Below the pieces are notes generated by a model. The model was not told where the DNA came from. It did no database searches and saw only the letters and a list, made by a program, of their open reading frames with translations. A DNA stretch of 64,000 bases from Roseimaritima ulvae (GTDB taxonomy: Bacteria; Planctomycetota; Planctomycetia; Pirellulales; Pirellulaceae). The DNA is taken from NCBI RefSeq assembly GCF_008065135.1, contig NZ_CP042914.1:7235404-7299403 (forward strand), read 5' to 3'. Of this stretch, positions 41,278 to 50,516 are shown one piece after another. How positions within the stretch are numbered: position 1 is the stretch's first letter; every line of letters starts with the position of its first letter. The position numbers were made by a program, and so were the translations under genes.

Positions 41278-43412
41278 GCTTGCCACCGTAATGCGAATCG
41301 ACTGATCAACAATTCGGCGGCTAAGCAAGCCATCGCCGCAGCCAACAACCAGCGAAACCAGGCCTGGCCGTAGCCGATCTCGCCAGAGATTGGACCAGAC
41401 GACCGATCGTCCCTCGCCGCCCGGCCGGCCGAGTCGTCTGTGGAGGTCAGGTTTTGCAAGCTGCTAACGTCCACCGTCTGCAGACGGCCCTCGTCGGGAT
41501 CCACGTTCACCGCCCACTGCCGCGAACTCTGACCGTCAAATTCCAGCGTATAAATTCCCGGTTCCGCTGCCACGCCGGCGGTCCACAGTGTGCCGCTGTC
41601 CCTTGCCTCGCTCCGCACCGGCAACTTCGTTCCATCCGGTGCAACCAGATGTTTGGGGATCTGCTGAGCATGGGCCACGGTGGCGGAAAGCGCATCGCCC
41701 ACCTGGGATGCTGGCGAGGCATGCAGCGGCGCGGTAACCCAAGCCGCGATTTCTTGAACCAAGGGCACCAGGCTGGGCCACGCGACCAACGCGTTCCAGG
41801 GCGGATCGGTAGCTGCGGTTTGCGCAACCATGGGAGCCGAAGTGACGACGACCGACCGCTGCTGTCGCCGATCCATGGCCAACACAAACGGGGCGCGATC
41901 GGTGCCCAGGGCCAGAGCCACCTCGCTGGCCGCATCGTTTTCGCCGGGAGTCAAACGCCAATAGCGAAAGATCGGCGTGGACAGCAAACCGGATTGCGGA
42001 TAGGGAGCAAAGGGCGCGGCGATGGGGTGCTGATAGCGGATCGGGTCGAGCGGATACAGATCGCGTTCGACCGGATCGGCGAGACGAAAGGGAACGGCCG
42101 CGTCGACGTACCCGTCCGGTTCTGCCGCCGGTCCCAACCACCAAACAACTCCTCCGCCCCGCGATCGTACCGCTTGGATGGCACCCGCCACCGCCGGTTC
42201 CACTCGCGACAGATCGCACAACATCAACAGATCAACGTCGGCAATCGTTGCGGCTACCGATTGCGGGGACGTCAGCTGCTGGGGCGTTGCCTGCTGGACG
42301 TTCCAAACCGACTCGCCGCCCGCGGACATGGCGGCGGCTAGGAAACGCGTGGTCTGCGGCGTTCCCAAACACATGACCCGCAGCGGGCGTTGCGGACGTC
42401 GCACCAACCACCGTGTATTGTCGACCGTTAGCGCGTCCTCTTGCAGTTCGGCACGCACGACCGAGGAATCGTCTTCGGCCATCACGGCGATGTCGGTCCA
42501 CGCGGATTGAGCTTCGTTAAATTGCAGGCGAGCCGCATGGACGCGTTGGTCGTCGACGAACAAATTCAATTGGGTGCCGGATCCCTGGACGCCGTCGGAT
42601 CGCGCGGCGACGGTCAAGCGATCCGCGGCGGGAGCTTCCAAGCCGGTCAACGTGGCGTTACCGTCGGTGGTCGGGTCGTCGGCTGTGACGTCGACCACTT
42701 TCACGCTTTCCGCCCGCTGCCGCAACAACTGCCAAGCCTCGACGGCCGCTCCGTCGATGGCGGATTGCCAAGTCTGCCGCTGCGCGTCGGTAAAGAACGC
42801 GACGTGCAGCGTTTCAATCTCCGTCGATGATGTTAAACGTTTGACCAACGACAGCGTGGCCGGCAACGAGGCCGAAGCAAAACCGCTCTGCAACCCGCTG
42901 ATTTCTGCCCGCACTGCAGCCACGTTGGCCGAAGGACGTGAGACGATGGCGAAAGGTTCCGTCTGCATGGCGACGACCAGAAAGCGGTCGCCCGGAGCGG
43001 TGGATTGACAATACCGAATGGCAGCTTCGACGGCGGTTTGAAAACGGCTTGCTCCGCTGACACCGGTCGCTTGCATCGAATAAGACGTGTCGAGCACCAG
43101 CACGTGGGTGTGCGGTGGACGCGGCGCGACGGGGGCGGCCTGCCGCAGGATCGGATTCGCCAGAGCGGCGGCAATCAATAACACCGCGACAACACGAGCC
43201 AACAACAGCAGCCACTGCCAGAGTTGGACGTTGCGTGACCGCCGCTGAATCGCCTCCCGCAGGAACTGCATGGCCGGCCAAGCGATGGTCTGTCGTCGCC
43301 GCCGATTGAGCAGATGCAATACGATCGGCACCGCCGCCACGGCACCCCACAACAGCATGCCGCCGCTGATAAACGGGCCCAAAGCAACCGGCAGAAAGAA
43401 TAAAGCGGGCAC
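41274..43412 (-). CDS. BatA-like membrane protein with vWA domain
   Basis: 712 residues. The N-terminal BatA signature is clear: two helices around LLNRRRRQTIAWPAMQFL (VPIVLHLLNRRRR). A vWA domain with metal site DTSYS (VLVLDTSYSMQ) follows near residue 107. The C-terminal membrane helix (WFRWLLAAAMACLAAELLIS) anchors the other end. It ends in an ATGA overlap with the following vWA gene and begins 7 nt after the DUF58 gene. It is probably on the periplasmic face of the inner membrane. Confidence 0.85.
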   Translation of the reverse strand: MPALFFLPVALGPFISGGMLLWGAVAAVPIVLHLLNRRRRQTIAWPAMQFLREAIQRRSRNVQLWQWLLLLARVVAVLLIAAALANPILRQAAPVAPRPPHTHVLVLDTSYSMQATGVSGASRFQTAVEAAIRYCQSTAPGDRFLVVAMQTEPFAIVSRPSANVAAVRAEISGLQSGFASASLPATLSLVKRLTSSTEIETLHVAFFTDAQRQTWQSAIDGAAVEAWQLLRQRAESVKVVDVTADDPTTDGNATLTGLEAPAADRLTVAARSDGVQGSGTQLNLFVDDQRVHAARLQFNEAQSAWTDIAVMAEDDSSVVRAELQEDALTVDNTRWLVRRPQRPLRVMCLGTPQTTRFLAAAMSAGGESVWNVQQATPQQLTSPQSVAATIADVDLLMLCDLSRVEPAVAGAIQAVRSRGGGVVWWLGPAAEPDGYVDAAVPFRLADPVERDLYPLDPIRYQHPIAAPFAPYPQSGLLSTPIFRYWRLTPGENDAASEVALALGTDRAPFVLAMDRRQQRSVVVTSAPMVAQTAATDPPWNALVAWPSLVPLVQEIAAWVTAPLHASPASQVGDALSATVAHAQQIPKHLVAPDGTKLPVRSEARDSGTLWTAGVAAEPGIYTLEFDGQSSRQWAVNVDPDEGRLQTVDVSSLQNLTSTDDSAGRAARDDRSSGPISGEIGYGQAWFRWLLAAAMACLAAELLISRFALRWQA

Positions 43413-43419
43413 GTGCGAC

Positions 43420-44340
43420 CTATCCGTAGAACTGATGAAGGCCGGCCGCGAGGGTTTTGCCGAGCGGTTGGTCGGAGGTCATGGACAACAAGTGCGTCCC
43501 GCTGTCGCGACACAATTGCTGCACCGATTCATCAAATTGTTGCAGCGCCTGCTGATAAGCGTCCGCATAGGCTTCGGCTTGCACTTCGATCGGCGGCTCG
43601 CCTTCCATGCCTTCAAATCGCGTCACCCCACGCACCGGAAGCTTGCGTTCTTGCGGATGTAAGACTTGCACCAGCAACAGATCGTGTCCCGCCGCATGGA
43701 CTTGCCGCACCGCCAAGTCCAGTTCGTCAACGTCATCCAACAGATCGCTGACCACAACCACCACGCCGCGACGTTCCAGCTGGGGGAGCGTCTGGCGGAT
43801 CAGTCCACCGATCCGCAGCTCGCCTTCGGGGGCGCTACGTGAGAGCGATTCGGCCAGCGCCTGCAACTGGGGCTCACCGCTGCCAACGGGCAGATCCCAC
43901 CCCTGTCCACCAAGGATCGAAAGGGAGCACTGATCTTGGGCATCAATGGTGATGAACCCAATCGAAGCGGCCACGCGAGCGGCGTAATCGAACTTGTTTT
44001 CCCCGTCGGAGCTTTTGCCGGCGAGGGCAGCATCGAGGCCAGCGAAGGTCATGCTGCCGGTGGCGTCGAGCAACAGATGGCAGACCAGCGTCGTTTCGTC
44101 TTCGCGATTACGCAGAAAATATCGATCGGTGCGACCGTAGATTTTCCAGTCCACGCTGCGCAGGTCGTCGCCCGGGACGTAGGGCCGGTGTTCGGCAAAT
44201 TCGACGCTGTGTCCGTGCCGTGAGCTGCGATGAGCGCCGGCCAGCGGCCCGCCATCGAACAACTGCGAGCGACGCAGGCCCAGCCCCGCCAGCTCAGCCA
44301 GCGTCGGAGGATCGAAATACTTTTTCCAAGCCGGATCCAT
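43420..44340 (-). CDS. DUF58 domain protein
   Basis: 306 residues. The DUF58 signature HSVEFAEHRPYVPGDDLRSV followed by DWKIYGRTDRYFLRNRE is intact, then a vWA-like core with LLLDATGSM. It overlaps the end of the MoxR gene by 47 nt, a long overlap that implies tight coupling. DUF58 proteins work with MoxR ATPases and BatA-type proteins in a chaperone-like role at the envelope; the client here is unknown. Confidence 0.9.
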   Translation of the reverse strand: MDPAWKKYFDPPTLAELAGLGLRRSQLFDGGPLAGAHRSSRHGHSVEFAEHRPYVPGDDLRSVDWKIYGRTDRYFLRNREDETTLVCHLLLDATGSMTFAGLDAALAGKSSDGENKFDYAARVAASIGFITIDAQDQCSLSILGGQGWDLPVGSGEPQLQALAESLSRSAPEGELRIGGLIRQTLPQLERRGVVVVVSDLLDDVDELDLAVRQVHAAGHDLLLVQVLHPQERKLPVRGVTRFEGMEGEPPIEVQAEAYADAYQQALQQFDESVQQLCRDSGTHLLSMTSDQPLGKTLAAGLHQFYG

Positions 44341-45403
44341 CGGTTTCGTTCATCTCATATTGGTCAAGGGCGTCGAGCAATTCATCGATCAGGGTGTCGG
44401 TGGTCAGCCCTTCGGCGCGGGCGGCGAAACTCATCCGGATCCGATGCCGCAGCACGGGTTTGGCGACCGCGCGGATGTCTTCCCGTTCGACCAATGCCCG
44501 GCCGGCCAGCGCCGCGCGAGCTTTGGCGCCCAGCACCAAGTACTGACTGCCACGGGGACCGGCGCCCCACTGCACGAACCGCGACACACGCTGTGCGACT
44601 TCGGCCACCGCCGGGGGCAACGATCCTTGACCAGACAACTCGCCCACCGGCCGCGACAACCGAGCCAGCCGAGTCGCGTATCGGGCCACCGGTTCCGCCA
44701 CCGGGATTCGCCGCACGGTATGGACGAACAACTTCAAGTCATCGGCGCTCAATACCGGTTCGATCGACAGGCTTTCATCGCCGGTGGTCTGCATCACCAC
44801 CGACAGCTCGTCGTCTTCGCTCATGTAGCGAATCCGAACGTCGAACATGAAGCGGTCCAGCTGAGCTTCGGGCAACGGATAGGTGCCTTCTTGCTCGATC
44901 GGATTCTGGGTGGCCAGCACAAAGAACGGATCGGGCAAAGCGTGTCGCTGTCCGGCCGCGGTGACTTGGCCTTCCTGCATGGCTTCCAACAGCGCGGCCT
45001 GGGTCTTGGGGGGCGTGCGGTTGATTTCATCCGCCAGCACGATGTTGGCAAACACCGGCCCTTGAATGAAACGGAAGTGCCGTTCGCCCGTCGTGCGATC
45101 TTCTTGGATGACTTCGGTGCCGGTGATGTCCGAGGGCATCAGGTCGGGCGTGAATTGAATCCGACTGAACTGCAATTGCAGAACTTGGGAAAGACTTTGT
45201 ACGAGCAGCGTCTTGGCTAGCCCGGGCACGCCGACCAATAAACAGTGCCCTCCGGAAAACAACGCGATCAGCACCTGCTCGATGACGTCTTCCTGACCAA
45301 CGATTCGCCGCCGCAACTGGTCGACCATCCGTTGCCGAGCTTCGGCAAGTCGACGAAGTTGGTCAGCGTCCTCGGACGATAAACTTGTTTGCGCAGCATT
45401 CAT
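44294..45403 (-). CDS. MoxR-family AAA+ ATPase
   Basis: 369 residues. Walker A is replaced by GVPGLAKTLL as usual in MoxR, Walker B is IVLADEINRTPPKTQAAL, sensor-1 region FFVLATQNPIEQEGTYPLPE, then the C-terminal lid (GPRGSQYLVLGAKARAAL). First gene of the four-gene operon; its last 47 nt overlap the DUF58 gene. It probably uses ATP to remodel protein partners of the downstream vWA proteins (inference from family). Confidence 0.95.
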   Translation of the reverse strand: MNAAQTSLSSEDADQLRRLAEARQRMVDQLRRRIVGQEDVIEQVLIALFSGGHCLLVGVPGLAKTLLVQSLSQVLQLQFSRIQFTPDLMPSDITGTEVIQEDRTTGERHFRFIQGPVFANIVLADEINRTPPKTQAALLEAMQEGQVTAAGQRHALPDPFFVLATQNPIEQEGTYPLPEAQLDRFMFDVRIRYMSEDDELSVVMQTTGDESLSIEPVLSADDLKLFVHTVRRIPVAEPVARYATRLARLSRPVGELSGQGSLPPAVAEVAQRVSRFVQWGAGPRGSQYLVLGAKARAALAGRALVEREDIRAVAKPVLRHRIRMSFAARAEGLTTDTLIDELLDALDQYEMNETDGSGLEKVFRSSDAG

Positions 45404-45451
45404 AGCTGCCAGTGTCGCTCACCCAAGAGCCCCTGACAAGCAGAAGCGCAA

Positions 45452-45535
45452 GTAGCCGAAGTCGCCAGACTTTAGAATATCAAGAGCCACCCGTCCAAAC
45501 TCTGGCGAGTTCGGCTACGGCGAGTTCGGCTACGG
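45452..45535. repeat. Family A variant repeat, facing arms
   Basis: gtagccgaagtcgccagact on the left, and the inverse aaactctggcgagttcggctac on the right, whose last ~14 bp are then duplicated (ggcgagttcggctacgg). It fills the gap between the MoxR operon and the HAD gene. Confidence 0.8.
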
Positions 45536-45540
45536 GAGGG

Positions 45541-46236
45541 TCAGGCTGGAAAGCCTGACGTACTTAGGATCGCGGCGATGGCATCGACATCTGACAGATC
45601 GCCGAACAGGTGGTCCGGCTGGTGGGGCTGCAACTGCTGTCTGCTGTATTCGCCCGTACAACACGCCAGCACCTTGGCGCCCATGGCTCGCGCGCACTGA
45701 ATGTCCTTGGGGGTGTCGCCGATCACCCACAGATCCAAGTCCAAGCCAACAAACCGCTCGGCCAACTGCATTGCGGCGGCCAACGCCATCTGATCGCGGC
45801 CCTGACACTCGTCGCCAGAAAACAAATGGGCCTCGTCAAAATAGCCGTCCCACAAACCGAAATGCTGCAGTTTCAGCCGCGCCGATGTGGCCAGATTGCC
45901 CGTCATGCACCCCATCTCAATCTGCGGCTCCGCTTGCAAGCGATCCAACAGCGTGACAACCCCCGGCAGCACTTCGCCCTCGCACCGCCTCAACCAGGTC
46001 GGCAAACGTTGCAGATAGCCTTCGACCAACCGCTGCATATTCTCCAGCGATGGCATGACGTCGTTTTGAGATAGCACCTGCTGCAACAGATAGCCGTCGG
46101 TCTGACCGCTAAAGTTGATGTCGCATCCGGGTTCGCTGATCGAAAAAACCGATTGCATGGTGTCCAGCAAGGCCAATCGTCCGGCGCCACCCGAACGGAT
46201 TAACGTGCCGTCGATGTCAAACAACAGGATCCGCAT
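45541..46236 (-). CDS. HAD-family phosphatase (phosphoglycolate phosphatase-like)
   Basis: 231 residues from the ATG at 46236, which starts 7 nt after the previous gene; the start at 46281 would overlap that gene by 38 nt. HAD motifs: LLFDIDGTLIRSGGAG (catalytic Asp pair DxDGT), MTGNLATSARLKL (motif II) and DLWVIGDTPKDIQCARAMGA (motif IV). It hydrolyses a small phosphate ester in the cytoplasm; phosphoglycolate is a guess. It is co-directional with the quinoprotein gene upstream. Confidence 0.85.
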   Translation of the reverse strand: MRILLFDIDGTLIRSGGAGRLALLDTMQSVFSISEPGCDINFSGQTDGYLLQQVLSQNDVMPSLENMQRLVEGYLQRLPTWLRRCEGEVLPGVVTLLDRLQAEPQIEMGCMTGNLATSARLKLQHFGLWDGYFDEAHLFSGDECQGRDQMALAAAMQLAERFVGLDLDLWVIGDTPKDIQCARAMGAKVLACCTGEYSRQQLQPHQPDHLFGDLSDVDAIAAILSTSGFPA

Positions 46237-46243
46237 CAGCTGC

Positions 46244-48397
46244 TCATCGTGACGAGTGGGGTTCCGCGGCGTGGCCGACAACCCCAGAGAGGTAGTCCGG
46301 GCCTAGATTTACTAACACACCATAGGCGGCGGCCAAGTTACCACCGCGCAGCCCGTAAGGCTGCAGCGGAATGCGGCCGACGATGCGAACCCGCCGCGGC
46401 TGCGTTTCCGCTTGCGGCGACGACCCCAGTTCGCTGTCCAGAACCATAATGGCATCGTTGGCGGGCCAATAGACATATCCCTCCGCCAGCCAACCGCGGC
46501 CCACACCGTGCGGGTTGGCTGCGGCCGCGCCGCTCTGGGCTGTGGTGCCGCCGGGAAAAGTCGCTTCGACCACTCCGTTATGGCGATTCAACCAATACAA
46601 CTGTCGGCCAGCCACCACCCAATGCTCTGCGCTCGCTCCCAACACAAACTCCACATCGTCAGCGACTCCGGCCGCGGTGGCCCAACGCAGCCGGCCTGTG
46701 TCCGCCTGCAGCCCCACCAAACGATCCACTTCCAGACCGGCGACCAGCACCTGACCGTGGCCAAGATGCAGCGCCGCGTGTGACTTATCCGCAGCGCGAC
46801 GCAGACGCGGATAAGGCGAATCGGCGAGTTCTGCAACGGCGTGTCGAACCACCCATCGCAAGCCGCCGTCGTGCAGGTTGACCGCTGCGGTCACGCCGTC
46901 GAGATGACAAACCAGTTGCCGGCGATCGATCGCTAAAGCCACATCGACCGCGCGAGCGACTTCGCGATTTCGCCGCGCAATGGCGATCGGCGGACTGGTC
47001 CATAAGCGGACGCCCGAGGGCAAGTCATAGGCCTGCAAACGCGTGGTCGTGGTGGCTTCATCGGTCTGTTCCACGGCCACAAACAAACGCGATGCGGTCA
47101 ACAGTGGGGCACTGGCAAAGCGACTGTGCGAAGGCGCCGTGAGCGGATAGCCCGATTGCAGCCCCCCTTCCCGCTGCAGGTCGAGCACCACGATCTGGCT
47201 GGGGGCCTGCAGCTCCACCGAACTGGCATCGGTATCCGATACCGCTCCGAACCGGCCCGCCAACCAGCGGCCCTGAGTCGCCAGCGAAAACCGCGGCACG
47301 GCATCGAGTGGCCGCGCGGCGGGCCACAGAGACTTCCTGGCGCCGGCCGCCGTGAACAGAGCCTGCTGGCCAATGCCCGGCGGCCAGGGCTGACCGTCAC
47401 CAACCGTCACCGCCATGACTTCACGCCCGGTGTGCACAAACACCTTACCGTCGGCCAGCAGCGGTTCGACATGAGCTCCCTGCAATCGATCGCTGCGCCG
47501 CCAAGCCGGTGGGGCCAACTCCCGCGGCAACTGCGTTAGCGGCGGTAGGCGATGCACCCAGGAGAGCGAAACGCCGCCCGGAAACAGCTCGTCGGCCGCT
47601 TCCGATCGTGGACTCCACGACGCCGCCTGGTCGAGCAACCAATCCAATCGATCGGCAACCGTCCCGGCGCGTCCGGCCACGCTCAACCGCTGCTCCCCAA
47701 AGCGTTGCTTGACCAACGCTGCCCACGCCTCGGCTCGTGCCGGTTCCGCATTCAACAGATGGGCGTACACCCACCGCACGCCCACTTCCCCGCCGGGAAT
47801 ATCGGAATCGTGATACGCTCCAACGGGCAACTCCTCGGACGCGGCCAACTGGGGCGTAAAGGAACCGATTCGCCGCAGCGCCGCGATGGCGGTTTCGCCC
47901 TGTCCGTTCTGCAACGCCCAATCGGCCACCGACAGCAGCGCGTCGTCTCCCCAAGATGTGGCAAAGTAACGTTCCTGCCATCGCTGAATCGCTTCGCTGG
48001 ACCTAGCCTGTTGAGCAATCCGCAATTGGTCTTGGGCGATCCGATCGTAACGCTGCCGATACGCCGTCAAAGCCGAATCATCGCCGCTGCCGCTGCGCAG
48101 CAAGCGTTCATGAACGACCGCGGACAAGGGCAAAAAGGTTTCGGCCAGGGAACGCGAGGGAACATCCACCGCGACCATCCGCCCGTCCGCTTCATCGATG
48201 ATCCGGACCGCCAAGTCCACCGCCGCGGCCGATTCCTGCGACGCGATCAACTGTTCCAATTGGGCGAGCGACAATTGCTGAGCGGGCGTGATTTCGTACA
48301 CGCGCGTATCGTTGTCCGCCGCAGACACGGACAACGCGACCCACGTCCACGTCCCCCAGATCAACAGCAGGGCAACATAGCGAGCGGATGCAATCAT
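46244..48397 (-). CDS. Secreted PQQ-like beta-propeller protein
   Basis: 717 residues with a signal peptide (ALLLIWGTWTWVALSVSAA). Residues ~30-280 are helical, with TPR-like content (AIQRWQERYFATSWGDDALL). From ~300 on, repeated blades of the PQQ/BamB type appear, e.g. RLQAYDLPSGVRLWTSPP, AVNLHDGGLRWVVRHAV and GLQADTGRLRWATAAGV, each ending in the blade Trp. It is probably periplasmic or outer-membrane associated, as a scaffold rather than an enzyme; no cofactor-binding residues can be assigned. The HAD gene follows by 7 nt. Confidence 0.75.
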   Translation of the reverse strand: MIASARYVALLLIWGTWTWVALSVSAADNDTRVYEITPAQQLSLAQLEQLIASQESAAAVDLAVRIIDEADGRMVAVDVPSRSLAETFLPLSAVVHERLLRSGSGDDSALTAYRQRYDRIAQDQLRIAQQARSSEAIQRWQERYFATSWGDDALLSVADWALQNGQGETAIAALRRIGSFTPQLAASEELPVGAYHDSDIPGGEVGVRWVYAHLLNAEPARAEAWAALVKQRFGEQRLSVAGRAGTVADRLDWLLDQAASWSPRSEAADELFPGGVSLSWVHRLPPLTQLPRELAPPAWRRSDRLQGAHVEPLLADGKVFVHTGREVMAVTVGDGQPWPPGIGQQALFTAAGARKSLWPAARPLDAVPRFSLATQGRWLAGRFGAVSDTDASSVELQAPSQIVVLDLQREGGLQSGYPLTAPSHSRFASAPLLTASRLFVAVEQTDEATTTTRLQAYDLPSGVRLWTSPPIAIARRNREVARAVDVALAIDRRQLVCHLDGVTAAVNLHDGGLRWVVRHAVAELADSPYPRLRRAADKSHAALHLGHGQVLVAGLEVDRLVGLQADTGRLRWATAAGVADDVEFVLGASAEHWVVAGRQLYWLNRHNGVVEATFPGGTTAQSGAAAANPHGVGRGWLAEGYVYWPANDAIMVLDSELGSSPQAETQPRRVRIVGRIPLQPYGLRGGNLAAAYGVLVNLGPDYLSGVVGHAAEPHSSR

Positions 48398-48412
48398 GTC
48401 GCCATTGTAGCC

Positions 48413-48874
48413 CTACGGTACATAGATCTGATACAGCATCAGATACACAACCACGCCGGTCACTGAAACGTACAGCCAGATCGGATACGCCCAGCGGACC
48501 AGACGGCGATGCGCAGCGCGGCGATCCTTCAGTCCCAACACGGCCGCCCAGATCGCCAGAACTGGAACCGTAACGGCCAACGGGATGTGCGTCATCAGCA
48601 CAAACAGGTAGGTCATGAAGGCGGCCCGAGAGGCCACGGCGGGGTCGCGGGGAAAGTTTTTGTTGGGGCTGCCGGTAGTCTGCAACAGCGCGTACTTATG
48701 CAACAGGTACAGCCCCAGAAAGACGGTACTCATCACCAACGCGGTCAGCATCAGATTACGATGCGCCTTGATGTTGCCGCGTTTGATTTGCCACAACGCC
48801 AACAACAACAGCACCGTCGCGGCCGCGTTGAGCGAAGCCGTGGCATGGGGAAGATTTTCAGCCAGCCAATCCAT
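48413..48874 (-). CDS. DUF420 membrane protein (oxidase assembly type)
   Basis: 153 residues with four hydrophobic segments: AAATVLLLLALWQI, LMLTALVMSTVFLGLYLL, MTHIPLAVTVPVLAIWAAVL and YPIWLYVSVTGVVVYLMLY. The HRNLM, HKY, HIPLA and HRRLVRWAYPIWLYVSVTG residues are those conserved in DUF420/CtaM-like proteins linked to heme-copper oxidase maturation. Its start overlaps the SCO gene end by 17 nt, so it is the last gene of the operon. Confidence 0.85.
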   Translation of the reverse strand: MDWLAENLPHATASLNAAATVLLLLALWQIKRGNIKAHRNLMLTALVMSTVFLGLYLLHKYALLQTTGSPNKNFPRDPAVASRAAFMTYLFVLMTHIPLAVTVPVLAIWAAVLGLKDRRAAHRRLVRWAYPIWLYVSVTGVVVYLMLYQIYVP

Positions 48875-49604
48875 TAGACTTCACCCCCCCCCTGGTAGGG
48901 TGATACGAAGTCGACTTGATATCGGACGGCTGCTTTGAAGCCTCCAGCATATCAGCGAGATCTTTCTTCAACCGTTCAAAGGAGCGTTGGTCGTTCCAGT
49001 GATACAGACCGTCGATCTCTCCCTCGGCATCCACCAAAATAAATCGCTCGGTGTGCTGCAAATTGGAAGAAACCTGAAACACCTCGGCGCCCACGCGTTG
49101 CACATAAATCGGGTCGTCAGTGGTCAAGAACAACCACTGCTCGGGATCGGCACCAAATCGAGCGGCGTACTCGCGAAGCTGTTCCGGCGTGTCGTTTTCG
49201 GGATCGACGCTGATCGACAAGAACTTCACGTCCTGCCCTTCAAACGCCTCCTGCAGCTCTTTTAACTTTTGATTCTGCGTTACACAAATGCTGGGACACA
49301 GCGTAAAGAAAAAGCTGACCACATAGGGCTGGCCTTTCAGCGATTCGCTGCTAACCAGGCTGCCATCGCGTTCGGTAAACTCAAACGTTTGCAGCCAATC
49401 GTCGCCGGGTTCTAACTGCGGCTTCGGCGGCGGTTCGATCCGCGTGGGCCGGTCAGGATCCATAAAGGTCTCGCCGTCGGCCTCGGTCAGCTCCGCCACT
49501 TCGGCGTCCACTGGATCGGCGGTGCGGTCGCGCACATTGCGGAGCACCAAACCGATCACCAAGCCCACCACCAGGATGATTACGATATGAACGAGGGTTC
49601 GCAT
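48858..49604 (-). CDS. SCO1/SenC copper chaperone for cytochrome oxidase
   Basis: 248 residues from the ATG at 49604, overlapping the permease stop (TAATG). One N-terminal membrane helix (IVIILVVGLVIGLVLRNV) tethers a periplasmic thioredoxin-fold domain. The copper ligands are CPSIC (FFTLCPSICVT) and the distant His in SNLQHTERFILVD. It loads copper into the Cu-A site of subunit II of cytochrome c oxidase. Context fits: ctaA, ctaB and DUF420 in the same operon. Confidence 0.93.
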   Translation of the reverse strand: MRTLVHIVIILVVGLVIGLVLRNVRDRTADPVDAEVAELTEADGETFMDPDRPTRIEPPPKPQLEPGDDWLQTFEFTERDGSLVSSESLKGQPYVVSFFFTLCPSICVTQNQKLKELQEAFEGQDVKFLSISVDPENDTPEQLREYAARFGADPEQWLFLTTDDPIYVQRVGAEVFQVSSNLQHTERFILVDAEGEIDGLYHWNDQRSFERLKKDLADMLEASKQPSDIKSTSYHPTRGGVKSNGLAG

Positions 49605-50506
49605 TAGACCACCAAATCCGCTTTTTTGCTGCCACGCATCAAGTACCAAGCGATGGCCAACATGGCCACCATAAATAACACGCTGACCGTCCAGTTAATG
49701 GTCGAGCCAGGGGCAAAACCTTGAGCAGCGAAATCCACCGAGGGGTACAGCAGATGTCGCATTTCGGCCAACCCGTAGGTCAGCGGGTTGGCTCGCATCA
49801 CCCAGCTGAGTGCGGTCTGGCCCCAGTTCAACGAAGCTTCCGAGGTGGCCGCGGGCACTGGGAAGAAGGCGCCGCTGAGCAGCCACATCGGCATCAGGCC
49901 CAGCATCATGATGGCGTGAAAGCCTTGCGTGCTATCCATCGGCCAGGCCACGATCATGCCCATCCCGCACATGGCCAGCGCCATCACCGCCAACAACAAC
50001 ATCAAAGGTAACACCGACAGCGTCAGCGGCGCGGTTCCAAAGGCATACACCAGAGCCAGGAAAAACGCAGCCTGAGCCCAGGCGATCGCGCCGCCACCGA
50101 TGACTTTGCCCAACAACACCGGCCAGCGACCGACCGGCGCCACCAACACGGCTTGCATGAATCCTTCGCGGCGATCTTCGATCACTGAAATGGTGGCAAA
50201 GATGGCGGTAAACAATACGATCAGCGCCACCGTGCCGGGCAGGAAAAACTGCAAAAAGTCCTGTCCGCCGGCGCCTTCGAAGGAACCTCGCAGGCCCGTG
50301 CCAAACAACAACCAAAACAGCAGCGGCTGCACGATCGCGGCCGTCACGCGATTGCGTTGACGAAAGAATCGCACCCATTCGCGGCGGGCCAGCATCCAAG
50401 CCGCCGCCCAACCACTGGGCGTGATCGCGGGTGCGGAGGGAGCCTGAGGGCACGGCGGGGCGGAGGCGGGCATGGAAACGGGTTCGGCGGGAGTCGTCGT
50501 CGACAT
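49604..50506 (-). CDS. ABC-2 type transporter permease
   Basis: 300 residues, six hydrophobic segments; GLRGSFEGAGGQDFLQFFLPG and VIEDRREGFMQAVLVAPVGR are characteristic of ABC-2 permeases of the NodJ/YadH type. It begins 10 nt after the ATPase gene and overlaps the SCO gene by 1 nt. Sitting between the heme O synthase and SCO genes, it may export a factor needed for oxidase assembly (inference). Confidence 0.9.
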   Translation of the reverse strand: MSTTTPAEPVSMPASAPPCPQAPSAPAITPSGWAAAWMLARREWVRFFRQRNRVTAAIVQPLLFWLLFGTGLRGSFEGAGGQDFLQFFLPGTVALIVLFTAIFATISVIEDRREGFMQAVLVAPVGRWPVLLGKVIGGGAIAWAQAAFFLALVYAFGTAPLTLSVLPLMLLLAVMALAMCGMGMIVAWPMDSTQGFHAIMMLGLMPMWLLSGAFFPVPAATSEASLNWGQTALSWVMRANPLTYGLAEMRHLLYPSVDFAAQGFAPGSTINWTVSVLFMVAMLAIAWYLMRGSKKADLVV

Positions 50507-50516
50507 CGTGTTTGAA